A stretch of 64,000 bases of DNA, from the NCBI GenBank assembly GCA_005518205.2, contig RFFC02000032.1, positions 16,233 to 80,232 on the forward strand, in the 5' to 3' direction. Shown piece after piece: positions 9,612-18,791 of this stretch. The notes under the pieces were generated by a model, which worked only from the letters and a program-made list of their open reading frames with translations, had not been told where the DNA came from and did not search any database. Each line of letters begins with the position of its first letter. The first letter of the stretch is position 1. Both the position numbers and the translations under genes were made by a program. Source of the stretch: Hormoscilla sp. GUM202 (lineage in GTDB: Bacteria > Cyanobacteriota > Cyanobacteriia > Cyanobacteriales > Desertifilaceae).

Positions 9612-9924
9612 CGTTCCGGAAAAATCAGTATCTGTCACTCGTGTCCGAGAGCGCCCACCCTGTCGTTCGCCTGCTCGGCAACGACAATGGGTGGGTCGTT
9701 TCCAAGAGCGCCAATCCTGTCGCTCGCCCGCTCGGCAGCGACATGGGTGGGCGTCTCTGGAAACGACAGTCCTGGACACGACTCGCTGCCTTCCTCCTCT
9801 CCTCAAATTATTCAGGTAGATTGTACCTAAGCCCAACCTACATTTTTTTATTGTCTCGTTCCCTGACTCTGGCAGGGAACGTCTTACCAGAGGCAGATAC
9901 TCTTGTCAATACAGCCTTTATCTG
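9612..9924. repeat. Cluster of palindromic dispersed repeats
   Basis: Most of this gap is inverted-repeat DNA. TCGTGTCCGAGAGCGCCCACCC near 9640 pairs with GGGTGGGCGTCTCTGG and GGACACGA near 9745-9782, and two internal hairpins (CGTTCGCCTGCTCGGCAACG-type) are nested inside. The outer arms belong to the TCGTGTCC palindrome family also seen at 22744, 34475, about 59960 and 63670. Open frames here are by-products of the repeats. No gene is supported. Confidence 0.7.
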
Positions 9925-10797
9925 CTAGCGGAGGGTTCCCGGAGCGTGCAGTTCTTGTAACAGCCAAAATCCGGCAAAGGATTGGGACTGCGGATCCGAC
10001 TGGACAGCTAAAAAATGGATTTGCTGCGCTTCCTGCTTTGCTGATTCAAATCCTGCTGCTTCTGTGATGAGTTGCTTATTCTTCAGGTTCGCTAAAATCC
10101 AACTGTCACTAGCCCCCGTTTCCAAGATTAATTTTGCCGGAGGTTCGGGGATAAACTTCAAAAACGCCAGTTCTATACCTGACATCCAACCCGCCATCGG
10201 CAGGGCCCGGGGCGAGAATAAAATTACTCCCGGAATATGGGTTTCTGCTGTCACCTCCTGGGGTATTGGAAATGCTTCGCCAAAGGAAATATCCCACTCC
10301 GACATTTCCTGAAGATCCCCCGCTGTTAAGCTGACAAAGGCCCATTGCTTGGGCATCAGGGCGTCTGGTAGCCGTTGAGGTATTGGGGGTTGATAGCGCG
10401 CGGATGCTGATGGTACAGCCTGGGGGTCGTATCCAGTCTCCTGGGGATACACCTCCTGGCTTCGTTCTTCCAGCAACTGGTTGAGGGCGATCGTCCGCCG
10501 CGACGGCACCGCCTGAATATCTAATTCCTGACAGGCTTTCGTTATCATATTTTTCATCTGACGCCGGAAGAAGCGAATTTGGCTGGGGGCTTTTCCTGCT
10601 TGGGAGATCGCCTCTTCCAGGACTTGGCGCAGCTTCACCGAATTCACCTCTTTACTCGAACAATACTGAGAGTATTGAAACAGCGATTCTCGGTGGATAT
10701 TCAAAGGACTCTCGCACAGTAGAACTTCCCAGATTTTTTTGTTTTTCTCGTCTAAAATTGGACGCGAGTATAAATCTAATTCCCAGATGATTCCCAT
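9925..10797 (-). CDS. Tab2/Atab2-family RNA-binding protein
   Basis: The 290-residue product opens MGIIWELDLYSRPILDEKNKK, the hallmark start of the Tab2/Atab2 (DUF1092) family. In algae and plants this family promotes translation of psaB mRNA, and it is kept across cyanobacteria. Further family features are the RFFRRQMKNMITKACQELDI basic segment (about 80-98) and the ALPMAGWMSGIELAFLKF block. The last residues (HAPGTLR) and the stop lie inside a dispersed repeat (CGGAGGGTTCCCGGAGCGTGC), so the natural C-terminus may have been replaced. It is cytoplasmic or thylakoid-associated. Confidence 0.85.
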   Translation of the reverse strand: MGIIWELDLYSRPILDEKNKKIWEVLLCESPLNIHRESLFQYSQYCSSKEVNSVKLRQVLEEAISQAGKAPSQIRFFRRQMKNMITKACQELDIQAVPSRRTIALNQLLEERSQEVYPQETGYDPQAVPSASARYQPPIPQRLPDALMPKQWAFVSLTAGDLQEMSEWDISFGEAFPIPQEVTAETHIPGVILFSPRALPMAGWMSGIELAFLKFIPEPPAKLILETGASDSWILANLKNKQLITEAAGFESAKQEAQQIHFLAVQSDPQSQSFAGFWLLQELHAPGTLR

Positions 10798-10875
10798 TGC
10801 TAATTATTAATCCCTATTTGTCGATCGCGTCATTGCCCGCTCGTAACAATTAGCCTCGTTCCCTCCGAAACGTGA

Positions 10876-11790
10876 TTATTTCTTTTCCAATATCTTTTTC
10901 GCCGCCCTGTCTTTACGGGCCTCTGCAGTTGCCATGACTTCTGACATTTTTTCTATCATTTCTCCTGGGTAATTTTCCAACACCCTGGTTGACATAGAAA
11001 TGCGACTTCTGCCTTCATCCAGATTAATAATCATCGCTTTAATTTCCTGACCCATTTGAAACAGGTCTGACAGGGAGGGGACGTAATTTTGGCTGATTTG
11101 CTTGACATGCAGCAGAGCTGTTGAACCACCCAAATCTACAAATACTCCAAAGGGTTTGATGTTAGCAATTTTCCCTTTTACCAACTGCCCCAACTCTAAT
11201 TCGCTGAAGCTAGCGGACTGAGCTGCTATCCGCTGAGAGAGGACGAGTTTTTTCGTTTCCGGGTTGACCTCCAAAAAGCTGACATTCAGGGATTCTCCTT
11301 TCAAAGCTTCCAGGTTGTCTCGATCGATCAGGTGCGATCGGGGGATAAAGCCGCGCAACCCTTCCACGTCCACAGTGACGCCGCCTTTATTGGATCCCGT
11401 AACAATCACCTGGAGTGATTGCTTATTTTCCTCCATCTCGATCAGCTTTTCCCATAGCCGTTTTATTTCCAGCTGACGGCGGGAGAGGGTCACCTGACCT
11501 TCATCATTCTGATCGTGGACGATCAGGAAGTCCAGTTCCTCTTCTTGGGGCAGGACTTCTTTGATATCCTTATCCTTTAAGCTGCCAAAGGCAACTTCGC
11601 TCATGGGTAAGAATGCTGTGGACTTGGCACCAATTTCTACATAGATGCCATCCTCATCGTATACTTCTACCTTGCCCCGCACGACTTGCCCTTTTTGAAA
11701 GTTGTAGTCATGTGCTTCTAGGGCCTGGGCGAAATCATCCATTGAGAATGAATCTTTGGTGGCTAAGGGTGCTGTTTCTTGGGAATTCAT
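10876..11790 (-). CDS. 30S ribosomal protein S1 homologue (three S1 domains)
   Basis: The 304-residue protein has three S1 RNA-binding motifs at about 35-105, 120-185 and 200-270 (KGQVVRGKVEVYDEDGIYVE, VIVTGSNKGGVTVDVEGLRG, GQLVKGKIANIKPFGVFVDL). This three-domain architecture is that of the second cyanobacterial S1-type protein (rps1b-like), shorter than the six-domain enterobacterial S1. It binds mRNA and may help 30S recruitment. It lies 16 bp downstream of the hydrolase stop codon on the same strand, so co-transcription is likely. Confidence 0.88.
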   Translation of the reverse strand: MNSQETAPLATKDSFSMDDFAQALEAHDYNFQKGQVVRGKVEVYDEDGIYVEIGAKSTAFLPMSEVAFGSLKDKDIKEVLPQEEELDFLIVHDQNDEGQVTLSRRQLEIKRLWEKLIEMEENKQSLQVIVTGSNKGGVTVDVEGLRGFIPRSHLIDRDNLEALKGESLNVSFLEVNPETKKLVLSQRIAAQSASFSELELGQLVKGKIANIKPFGVFVDLGGSTALLHVKQISQNYVPSLSDLFQMGQEIKAMIINLDEGRSRISMSTRVLENYPGEMIEKMSEVMATAEARKDRAAKKILEKK

Positions 11791-11805
11791 TGTACTCAGA
11801 AGAAA

Positions 11806-14385
11806 TTAGGCTGCTTGGAGTTCTTGTTGAAATAGCTGCTGCACCTGCTTCCAGGCGTCAGTTGCAGCTTCATGATTATAACTAGAACGGTGGTCGCAGC
11901 AGAAACCGTGGTCGGGGTCGAGCTGGGAATCGCTTCCCAACCCTCCCTTTCAAAACCGTGCTTGCGACTTTCACCGCACACGGCTCCTGGGTAATAGACC
12001 CGTTGTCATGGGTAGGGATTTGTCGGGGTTACCCCCTTGTCCCCTTGCGACTTGTTCTTCATCTTTATCCTGTGGCGTACAACAGGAGACTAATCCTCTA
12101 CCGTCAGCCTTGTGTGATTCCGTGGTGGCGAGTGGATTGCCTACCAACCGAGAGATTTCTCTCTGCTCGCTCTTTTAGAAGTAGTTTTACCAGTAACCAG
12201 CTATCGGCGGGCTTTTAGTTCATCAGACTACAGTTCCAATCGCATTCTACTATCACCGTCCTATGTCGGCATATCCTAGGCATTACCCCAAGCGTTGGCT
12301 TTTTAGGACATCCCTCCCCAGTGGGCTTGCGCTTATTATCTAACTTATCTACCGGAGGCAGATAGCATCACTGAGGTTATAACGTTCCGTGGAATCAATA
12401 CGATGCTTTTAGGTCGTTGCAATACCCCGGGAGGATTGTAGTAATACGAGATATCCACAGACCAAGGATATCTACACCTACCATTGCCTTTTGGCCCAGC
12501 GTAAAAGCCTTATTCCGCTGGTTGATGATCACGAGGCTTGTACAACTTCACTTATCGTTAACCATGAGCACCTTTCCTAGTGGCGTTTCCGGCTTAGGCT
12601 GCCAGATAGCCTTCATTTAAGTCCCTGCTTTCCACCCCCGGCGATAACACTCCGAGGCAGTTGGGACCGGTGTACCTCCCGTATCTGGAGGATGGGGTTA
12701 GGACCCACAATAATTCCACAGTTCCCTGGCTAATCTCACCAGTTTGAGCTGTCACGAGTTTAGCGGGTCATTGAAACCACGCTATCTTTGCTTACGCTCG
12801 AACATTCCGCACGGTCGGGGTCGAGCTGGGAATCGCTTCCCAACCCTCCCTTTCAAAACCGTGCTTGCGACTTTCACCGCACACGGCTCCTGGGTAATAG
12901 ACCCGTTGTCATGGGTAGGGATTTGTCGGGGTTACCCCCTTGTCCCCTTGCGACTTGTTCTTCATCTTTATCCTGTGGCGTACAACAGGAGACTAATCCT
13001 CTACCGTCAGCCTTGTGTGATTCCGTGGTGGCGAGTGGATTGCCTACCAACCGAGAGATTTCTCTCTGCTCGCTCTTTTAGAAGTAGTTTTACCAGTAAC
13101 CAGCTATCGGCGGGCTTTTAGTTCATCAGACTACAGTTCCAATCGCATTCTACTATCACCGTCCTATGTCGGCATATCCTAGGCATTACCCCAAGCGTTG
13201 GCTTTTTAGGACATCCCTCCCCAGTGGGCTTGCGCTTATTATCTAACTTATCTACCGGAGGCAGATAGCATCACTGAGGTTATAACGTTCCGTGGAATCA
13301 ATACGATGCTTTTAGGTCGTTGCAATACCCCGGGAGGATTGTAGTAATACGAGATATCCACAGACCAAGGATATCTACACCTACCATTGCCTTTTGGCCC
13401 AGCGTAAAAGCCTTATTCCGCTGGTTGATGATCACGAGGCTTGTACAACTTCACTTATCGTTAACCATGAGCACCTTTCCTAGTGGCGTTTCCGGCTTAG
13501 GCTGCCAGATAGCCTTCATTTAAGTCCCTGCTTTCCACCCCCGGCGATAACACTCCGAGGCAGTTGGGACCGGTGTACCTCCCGTATCTGGAGGATGGGG
13601 TTAGGACCCACAATAATTCCACAGTTCCCTGGCTAATCTCACCAGTTTGAGCTGTCACGAGTTTAGCGGGTCATTGAAACCACGCTATCTTTGCTTACGC
13701 TCGAACATTCCGCACGGTCTGCTCCATCGTAGCGAAAGATGCGATGGGAAATTCGATGTTTTTGCAGTTCGGCCTCTATTTGGTCTACTTGTGCTGCTGG
13801 GATGCTGGCGTCTTCCATGCCAAAGAAGCCGTAGATGGTGCCTTTAATCTCGGGAGTGCAGGTAATGGTGGCCGGGCCGTCTCCGGGAGACCAGTTGGTG
13901 ATGCCCGCACCGTAGAATGAGGCGGTGGCTTGGATCTCGGGTAGGGTGGCGGCAAGATAGGCTACGTGACCCCCAAAACAGAAGCCAATACAACCAAAGC
14001 CCGATTTTTCGGACCGTCCGCGGGCCGATCGGGCCACCTCTGCGTGCTGTTTCAGGTAGTCTATGGTGGCCTGGATGTCGCTTTTCAGTTCCTCGGCCTT
14101 GGTTTGGGCTTTGTATTCCTTGCCGATTGTGATATCTTCCGGGGTGTAACCGGCTTCAAATCCCGGGGCGATGCGCTGGTAGATGGCAGGGGCGATCGCC
14201 ACATAGCCATCGGAGGCGATCCGTTCGGTCACCTCTCGGATATGGGCGTTGACTCCGAATATCTCCTGTATGACTACCACTGCAGGGAAGGTTCCCGATG
14301 CTGCGGGTTGGGCCAGGTAAGCGTCGAGGTGTAAGTCCCCGTTGGGCACTTGGACTTGGGCGGTGCGAATTTCTGGGTCGGCCAT
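11806..14385 (-). CDS. Dienelactone hydrolase family protein, split by two tandem group II introns
   Basis: Exon 1 is 14385-13716 and exon 2 is 11909-11806. Joining them gives 774 nt (257 residues) and reads FRYDGAD-HGFCCDHRSSYN across the joint, exactly the conserved active-site histidine region. Exon 1 carries the nucleophile motif GCIGFCFGG; Cys is the nucleophile of the Cys-Asp-His triad. The Asp and His come from the C-terminal part, so the unspliced product (240 residues ending in intron-coded AECSSVSKDSVVSMTR) would lack the histidine. It is a cytosolic alpha/beta hydrolase of unknown substrate. Between the exons stand two identical introns. Confidence 0.88.
11910..12812 (-). ncRNA. 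ORF-less group II intron, tandem copy a (903 nt)
   Basis: The 5' end is GTGCGGAATG at 12812. Domain V is GAGCCGTGTGCGGTGAAAGT...GCACGGTT (about 11953-11987), and the 3' end is CTCGACCCCGACC at 11910. It abuts copy b with no exon sequence between them. Both copies are 903 nt and appear identical by eye, implying very recent tandem insertion or duplication. No maturase frame is present. Confidence 0.9.
12813..13715 (-). ncRNA. ORF-less group II intron, tandem copy b (903 nt)
   Basis: The 5' end GTGCG is at 13715-13711, next to exon 1 of the hydrolase gene. The 3' end at 12813 joins directly to the 5' end of copy a. Sequence and length match copy a. The copy could splice alone, in sequence with copy a, or by pairing its 5' site with the 3' site of copy a; all give the same mRNA. 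Confidence 0.9.
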
Positions 14386-14657
14386 CGGTCTGGTGCGGGA
14401 GTTTGACTAGATCTATTTTATCGCGCTGGCTGGGAAAACTCTATCCATGCAGCAGAAAAGGCATAATTATTTTAACTCAAGTTGCCACCTCTAAAAAATT
14501 TTACGTCCCAGACAGCCATTTTGGTAAATTTTTCCGCAAAAATGCCATTTTGGGGTAAATCACAAGGCAATTTTGGCCAATTTTGGCTAATTTGGGTTTT
14601 GAGGTTCTATAGGTAGCAACTTAGGTTATTTTATAGACATTTACTCTCTCAGCCAGC
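14386..14657. other. Intergenic spacer between divergent hydrolase and plmA genes
   Basis: The spacer should hold both promoters. It is AT-rich around 14455-14620, with runs such as TTTTGGCCAATTTTGGCTAA. No clear -10/-35 pair, operator or small gene could be fixed by eye. Confidence 0.4.
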
Positions 14658-17600
14658 CTGCAGTTTCAGATTCAGCAAGATAGTGACATCCCCGCCTCCA
14701 ACCAGCTGTTTAATCAAATCCGGTTCGCGATCGCCTCTAGGCAATATCCCCCGGGCCACCGGCTCCCCAGCACCCGAGCGCTAGCGATGCAGACTGGTTT
14801 GCACCGCAACACGGTAAACAAGGTGTATCGACAGTTAGAAGAAACTGGTTTAGTGGAAGCGCAAGCGGGTTCTGGGATTTTCGTGCGGTGTCTGGAGCAT
14901 GCCGAGTCCTTCAGGACAAGAGCATGCTCCAGACGCCGCAGGGCCGATTTGTCCGGAACGGTAGGACTGGACAGAAAAGGGTCACACAAGTCTTATCTGC
15001 TGGAAAAATACCCAGATGCCGAACATCTGGTGCGACAGTGCTTAAATGAGCTGCTGGGGGAAGGTTGCTCTCTCAATGAAGCCAGAGAGTTATTTTTGGC
15101 GGTAATTGACTGGCGCTTGCGTTCTAGTGCCCGGGTATTGGTGACTGCACCGCGTCATGATATCGGTGGTGCGAAACGTTCGAGCGTAAGCGAATAGTGT
15201 GGCTCCATTAGCAAACAAAACTTGTGACAGCTCAAACTGGTCTCATTAGCCAGGGAACTATGGAATCTTTGTGGGTCCAAACCCCACCCTCCGGATACGG
15301 GAGGTACACCGGTCCCAACTGCTGCGGAGTGACATCACCGGCGGTGGAGAGCAGGGACTTAAATGTAGGAGGCTGGTAGCCTAAACCGGTGTCTCCGCTA
15401 GGAAAGCAGCTCATGGTCAACGATAAGTGAATCTGTATAAGCCTCGTGAAGGTGAACCAGCGAAATAAGGCTGTCACGCTGGAGCCAAAAGGCGATGGAG
15501 GATGTGGATCGGTCGGGGTCGAGCTGAGAGTCTCCTCTCAACCCTCCCATTCGGAACCGGACTTGCGACTTTCACCGCAGTCGGCTACTGGTTGGTAAGC
15601 CGATGTCACTGGTAGCCGTTGATTGGATTACTCCTTTCTGGCCTTGTCCCATGAAATTTCTCCCCTTCTGGTGGTCGTAATTGACTAAATTTATGCCTAA
15701 CCCGGGCGGTTCGTGACGGGAGAACTGCCAAACCCATGAGTGCCACTCTTTATTAACATGAATCCCTATAAAATAGGAATGCGCTAGTTTTTACCTGGTC
15801 AGGGCTTTAGTCCATTATATTTACCTTTCGGATTTCTCCTCCGGCTCTGTATCATGTTTAGGGTTACTTTCTCCCAAGACTTCTTACCATATCCGTCCTA
15901 TGTCAGCATATCCTCGAGCGTTACCTCGGGCATTGGCTTTTTAGGACATCCCCCCCCCTGTGGCTTTCGCTTATCATCTAACTTGTCTCCCTCCCTTCCT
16001 ACCCACCCGGAGACAGCACACAGGAGGTTATTTCGTTCCTTGATACCATTATTGATGCTTTTAGGCCCCTACAATACCCCGGGAGTTCTTTGAGCACGTT
16101 GTTAGCCAGAAGACAAGACTAACACTAACTACCATTTCCCTTTTGGGCCAGCGATACAGCCTTATTGCGCTGGTTCATCTTAACGAGGCTTAAATAGGTT
16201 CGCTTTTCTAGCCATGAGCATCTTTCCTTAGCGGATTTACCGGCGATAGCTGCCAGTTCTCCTACATTTGAGTCCTTGCTTCACACCGCAGTGATGTCAC
16301 TCCGCAGCATTAAGGACCGGTGTCTCTCCCGTACTTGGAGGGGGGGATTTGGACCCCCATGGTACCAAAGTTACTGGCTAATGGGACCAGCCAGGCTTTC
16401 ACTGGTTTTTCAGCTTATACCTGAACGAATCGCACGTCTTCTCTGATGGCTATCCCGTATCACAAAAATTCTCCCGGGGTAATGCAGGGGCCTAAAAGCA
16501 TCATATGGATTCCACGGAACGTTATAACCCCTGTTGTGCAATCCATGGACCGGGAAAAACGTTTTATACGGATAACCGACCAGGGGATAAGTTAGATGAT
16601 AAGCGAAAGCCAACAGGGGAGGGATGCTCTAAAAAGCCAATGCCCAGGGTAATGCTTGGGATATGCAGACATAGGGCAGTGATAATAGGAAACGACCGGA
16701 ACAAGTAATCCTGATTATTACGGAGACCCGCGAAAGTGAGGTTATAATTTCTGGTAAAACGGCCTAGTAAATAGTGATACTAAAGGTTTGCCGGCTGCTC
16801 CACTCACAACCAGAATAGGGATGAACGAACGGGTCGTAAGGCTAAACTGGGGTAACCCTGACACAAGCTGCTCATGATAAGAGCCTATTACCTAGGAGCC
16901 TCCTGCGGTGAAAATCGCAAGTCCGGTTTTGAAAGGGAGGGTTGGGAAGCGATTCCTAGCTCGACCCCGAGGGAGCATCCCAGTTTTGCAGTAGGTAAAA
17001 AGACTTAAGCAGTATTGAGGTCAAGGTTGAGATAAGCACAACGTTGCTTCAACACCTGGTTGACATTCTCAGATTTCCATTGAGCCCCAGAAATCTTGAG
17101 CCTCCGACCAATACGCTTAATCGTTGAGGAGACGGCTCCCGACCCAATATCAATTTTGAGCTGTTGATAAGCTGCGTAATTGGGTAGACGAGAGCGATGC
17201 TGGTCGAGATCAGCTAGGAAGTTGTTAACCTGTGGAGCTGACCAACCATCAAAGGACGCTTTTGCTTCATCTATGAGACCATGCCACAGAACGGTCTCAA
17301 CTCGTTTGAGCCGTTGGTGAGAGCCACCCACTTTATATAAATTTTCCATTAGATGATACCAGTCAAGGACTTCGCGTCTGCACTCTGGAGGAGCAAAGCC
17401 GTCGATTAAATTCCAGACTCCGGGATGTCCATCTCCGATGCAAGTGAGCGGGTTAGCCAGTGGCTTCCCCTTGACCCAATTAACCAGGAACTCGTTGTCG
17501 TGAAACGCTGCCATACATACCTGTGAGTGCAAAGCTACCGTCTTGTAGTCTTTCCACTGGCTCGGCTCTCCTTTGGGAGTCCGTAAACGCACTTTGCCCC

Positions 17601-18791
17601 CGTCGGCGCTCACCGCTTTCACTGGCTCTTTGGCCAAGGCAAGAGGGAACTCACTGCGATGAACGAGCCGATGCTGTGTGCTGTGCGAGACTTTCATTCC
17701 TGTCAACATAAAGATGTCTTGTTCGGCGTGAGCATAGGACTCGTTTGCTGTCAGCAGCAGGGAGCATCGTTCCAAGTGCGGACTGATGCGGGTGCGGGCT
17801 GCTAGACCAAGACGCTGTGCTTGCTTGCTCGTTACCCTCAGCGTTCCGATGCAGCTATCGATATAGCGACTCCGTCCACTTTGTGTTTGACTTGCTTCGG
17901 ATAAAAAAAATTTCCTAACTCCGGTCCGACTGTCTCTAACATATGGTCGCGCACTGCGACACACCTTCAAAATCTTGCAATCGCTCGGAGGGTGTATTCT
18001 TGTACAAAATGCGTGCGATGGTTTTCAGAGCCTGGTTGAGTTCGCGGAGTTCTTTTTGTGTCATCGGAATGCTTCTGGCGGGTGAGTTTCATCCCTATTT
18101 TAGCCCATTGTCTACCCTTTTGCTAATGATCTCACTACTTGGCTCCTCTCCTAAGTATATTTACTCATTGCATTAGTGGGATGCTCCCGACCCCGACCTC
18201 GGGGAGTTGATGACCCAGGAATTGGAACAAGAGCTGCGAATACCGGTGCAACTGGTGCCTTTAGAGGATCTGGCTGAGGTGCTAGAGCGGATTTCCTCTG
18301 CTACTGTGGTCACTAACAAGTATTTTATTGGAGAAGCCCAGAAACAGGCTTCGGCATCTTCCGCGTACTCTTGTCCTGAAGGACTCGGTACGCTCCAGAT
18401 ACCGTCTCCCCAATCGGTGCGGGTAATTCCGGTGGATATCTATGACTATGCTGAAGAAATTAAGCTGGTCAAAAGCTTGCCCAAGGACACCTGTTTTGGG
18501 ATCGTCTGCCTTAGTGCTGGCGTGCTGCGAGCCACAGAGGTGATCGTTAATAGTCTCAGGGGAGATGAGATCTATGTGATGAAGGCTCAACCCCAAGATA
18601 ACTATAAACTAGATGCTATAGTGCGCGCTGCGCAAGCGATCGTTACTGATATGGCGAGTTATGATGCCGTCAAGGCTGCGGTGGCCGCTGCCAGAGAGGA
18701 CATTATTCGTGCTCCTCGGATCTATCCCTGCGAGAATTATATCGATTCTAAGTCGATCGAACGGCTGCAGCGCGAACTAGGTTTGGACTAA
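14658..18791 (+). CDS. plmA: PlmA-type GntR-family regulator, split by a group II intron with nested insertions
   Basis: Exon 1 (14658-15168) and exon 2 (18199-18791) join to 1104 nt, 367 residues, reading TAPRHDIG-VGELMTQELEQ across the joint. The N-terminus is a winged HTH (QLFNQIRFAIASRQYPPGHR, LHRNTVNKVYRQLEETGLV). The C-terminal effector domain ends IERLQRELGLD, as in the PlmA subfamily conserved across cyanobacteria and linked to PII-PipX. Two in-frame inserts built from palindromic repeats enlarge it (about residues 78-102 and a linker encoded at 18342-18417). The codon where ATG is expected is CTG (14658); no ATG, GTG or TTG lies between the upstream in-frame stop and 14787. The nitroreductase ATG follows the stop directly, so the two look co-transcribed. 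Confidence 0.8.
14890..14962. repeat. In-frame palindromic repeat insert in plmA exon 1
   Basis: A long hairpin (GTCTGGAGCATGC ... GCATGCTCCAGAC) encloses CCGAGTCCTTCAGGACAAGAG. It is followed by a TTCCGGAA small repeat (14946-14962). Translated in frame it gives a Cys/Arg-rich segment (CLEHAESFRTRACSRRRR) absent from what I know of the family. The core recurs inverted at 18365-18391 in the same gene. Confidence 0.75.
15511..16435 (-). ncRNA. Group II intron nested antisense inside the plmA intron (925 nt)
   Basis: On the - strand it runs from GTGCGATTCG (16435) to CTCGACCCCGACC (15511). Its domain V-like hairpin differs from the others (GTAGCCGACTGCGGTGAAAG...AAGTCCGGTT). The flanking outer-intron sequence (GGATGTGGATC and GTCTTCTCTGATGG) joins to match the corresponding region of the other copies. 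It is the most diverged member. No maturase frame is present. Confidence 0.85.
16971..18188 (-). mobile_element. ISKra4-like insertion sequence (1218 bp)
   Basis: Terminal inverted repeats begin GGGAGCATCCCAGTTTTGCA on the left and GGGAGCATCCCACTAATGCA on the right. They are flanked by an 8-bp direct repeat GACCCCGA (16963-16970 and 18189-18196). The element landed at the 3' end of the plmA intron. The same terminal motif bounds the non-coding MITE-K elements found elsewhere in the window. Confidence 0.9.
17005..18062 (-). pseudogene. ISKra4-like transposase, frameshifted
   Basis: The main frame (17970-17005, 321 residues) includes SADGGKVRLRTPKG, CIGDGHPGVWNLIDGF and VLDWYHLMENLYKVG, the DDE-type core of ISKra4-family transposases. 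The N-terminus is in other frames: MTQKELRELNQALKTIARIL starts at 18062, and VRDHMLETVGPELGNFF is in a third frame that leads into a run of eight T on the coding strand. The T run could be a programmed slippage site, but the first shift looks like a lesion. The gene is probably inactive. Confidence 0.78.
18342..18417. repeat. In-frame palindromic repeat insert in plmA exon 2
   Basis: The palindrome GTACTCTTGTCCTGAAGGAC...GGTAC (18365-18391) shares its core, inverted, with the exon 1 insert. In frame it adds a Ser/Ala/Pro/Gly-rich stretch (SASSAYSCPEGLGTLQIPSP) between FIGEA and SVRVIPVDIYDY, where relatives have a short linker. It keeps the frame open. Confidence 0.72.

Larger units (their letters stand above)
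15169..18198 (+). ncRNA. Group II intron in plmA, carrying a nested intron and an IS
   Basis: The 5' end GTGCGAAACG (15169) and 5' domain run to 15510. The intron resumes at 16436 after an opposite-strand intron. Domain V/VI lies at about 16890-16970 (GAGCCTCCTGCGGTGAAAATCGC...). The last bases (GACC, 18195-18198) are displaced past an IS. Subtracting the nested intron (925) and the IS plus duplication (1226) leaves 879 nt, matching the other copies. It is in sense with plmA. The IS sits within a few bases of the 3' splice site, so splicing of the present form is doubtful. Confidence 0.87.

Noticed and set aside
9509..9928. 139-aa ORF opposite pmbA exon 1
   Set aside because: It covers intron, exon 1 antisense and palindromic repeats; composition follows the repeats.
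12744..13121. ORFs of 66-125 aa repeated identically at about 11958-12620 and 12788-13523
   Set aside because: They lie inside the two group II intron copies, antisense to the intron RNA, and are identical only because the introns are.
15854..16093. 79-aa ORF on + strand
   Set aside because: Antisense of the nested group II intron; no recognisable product.
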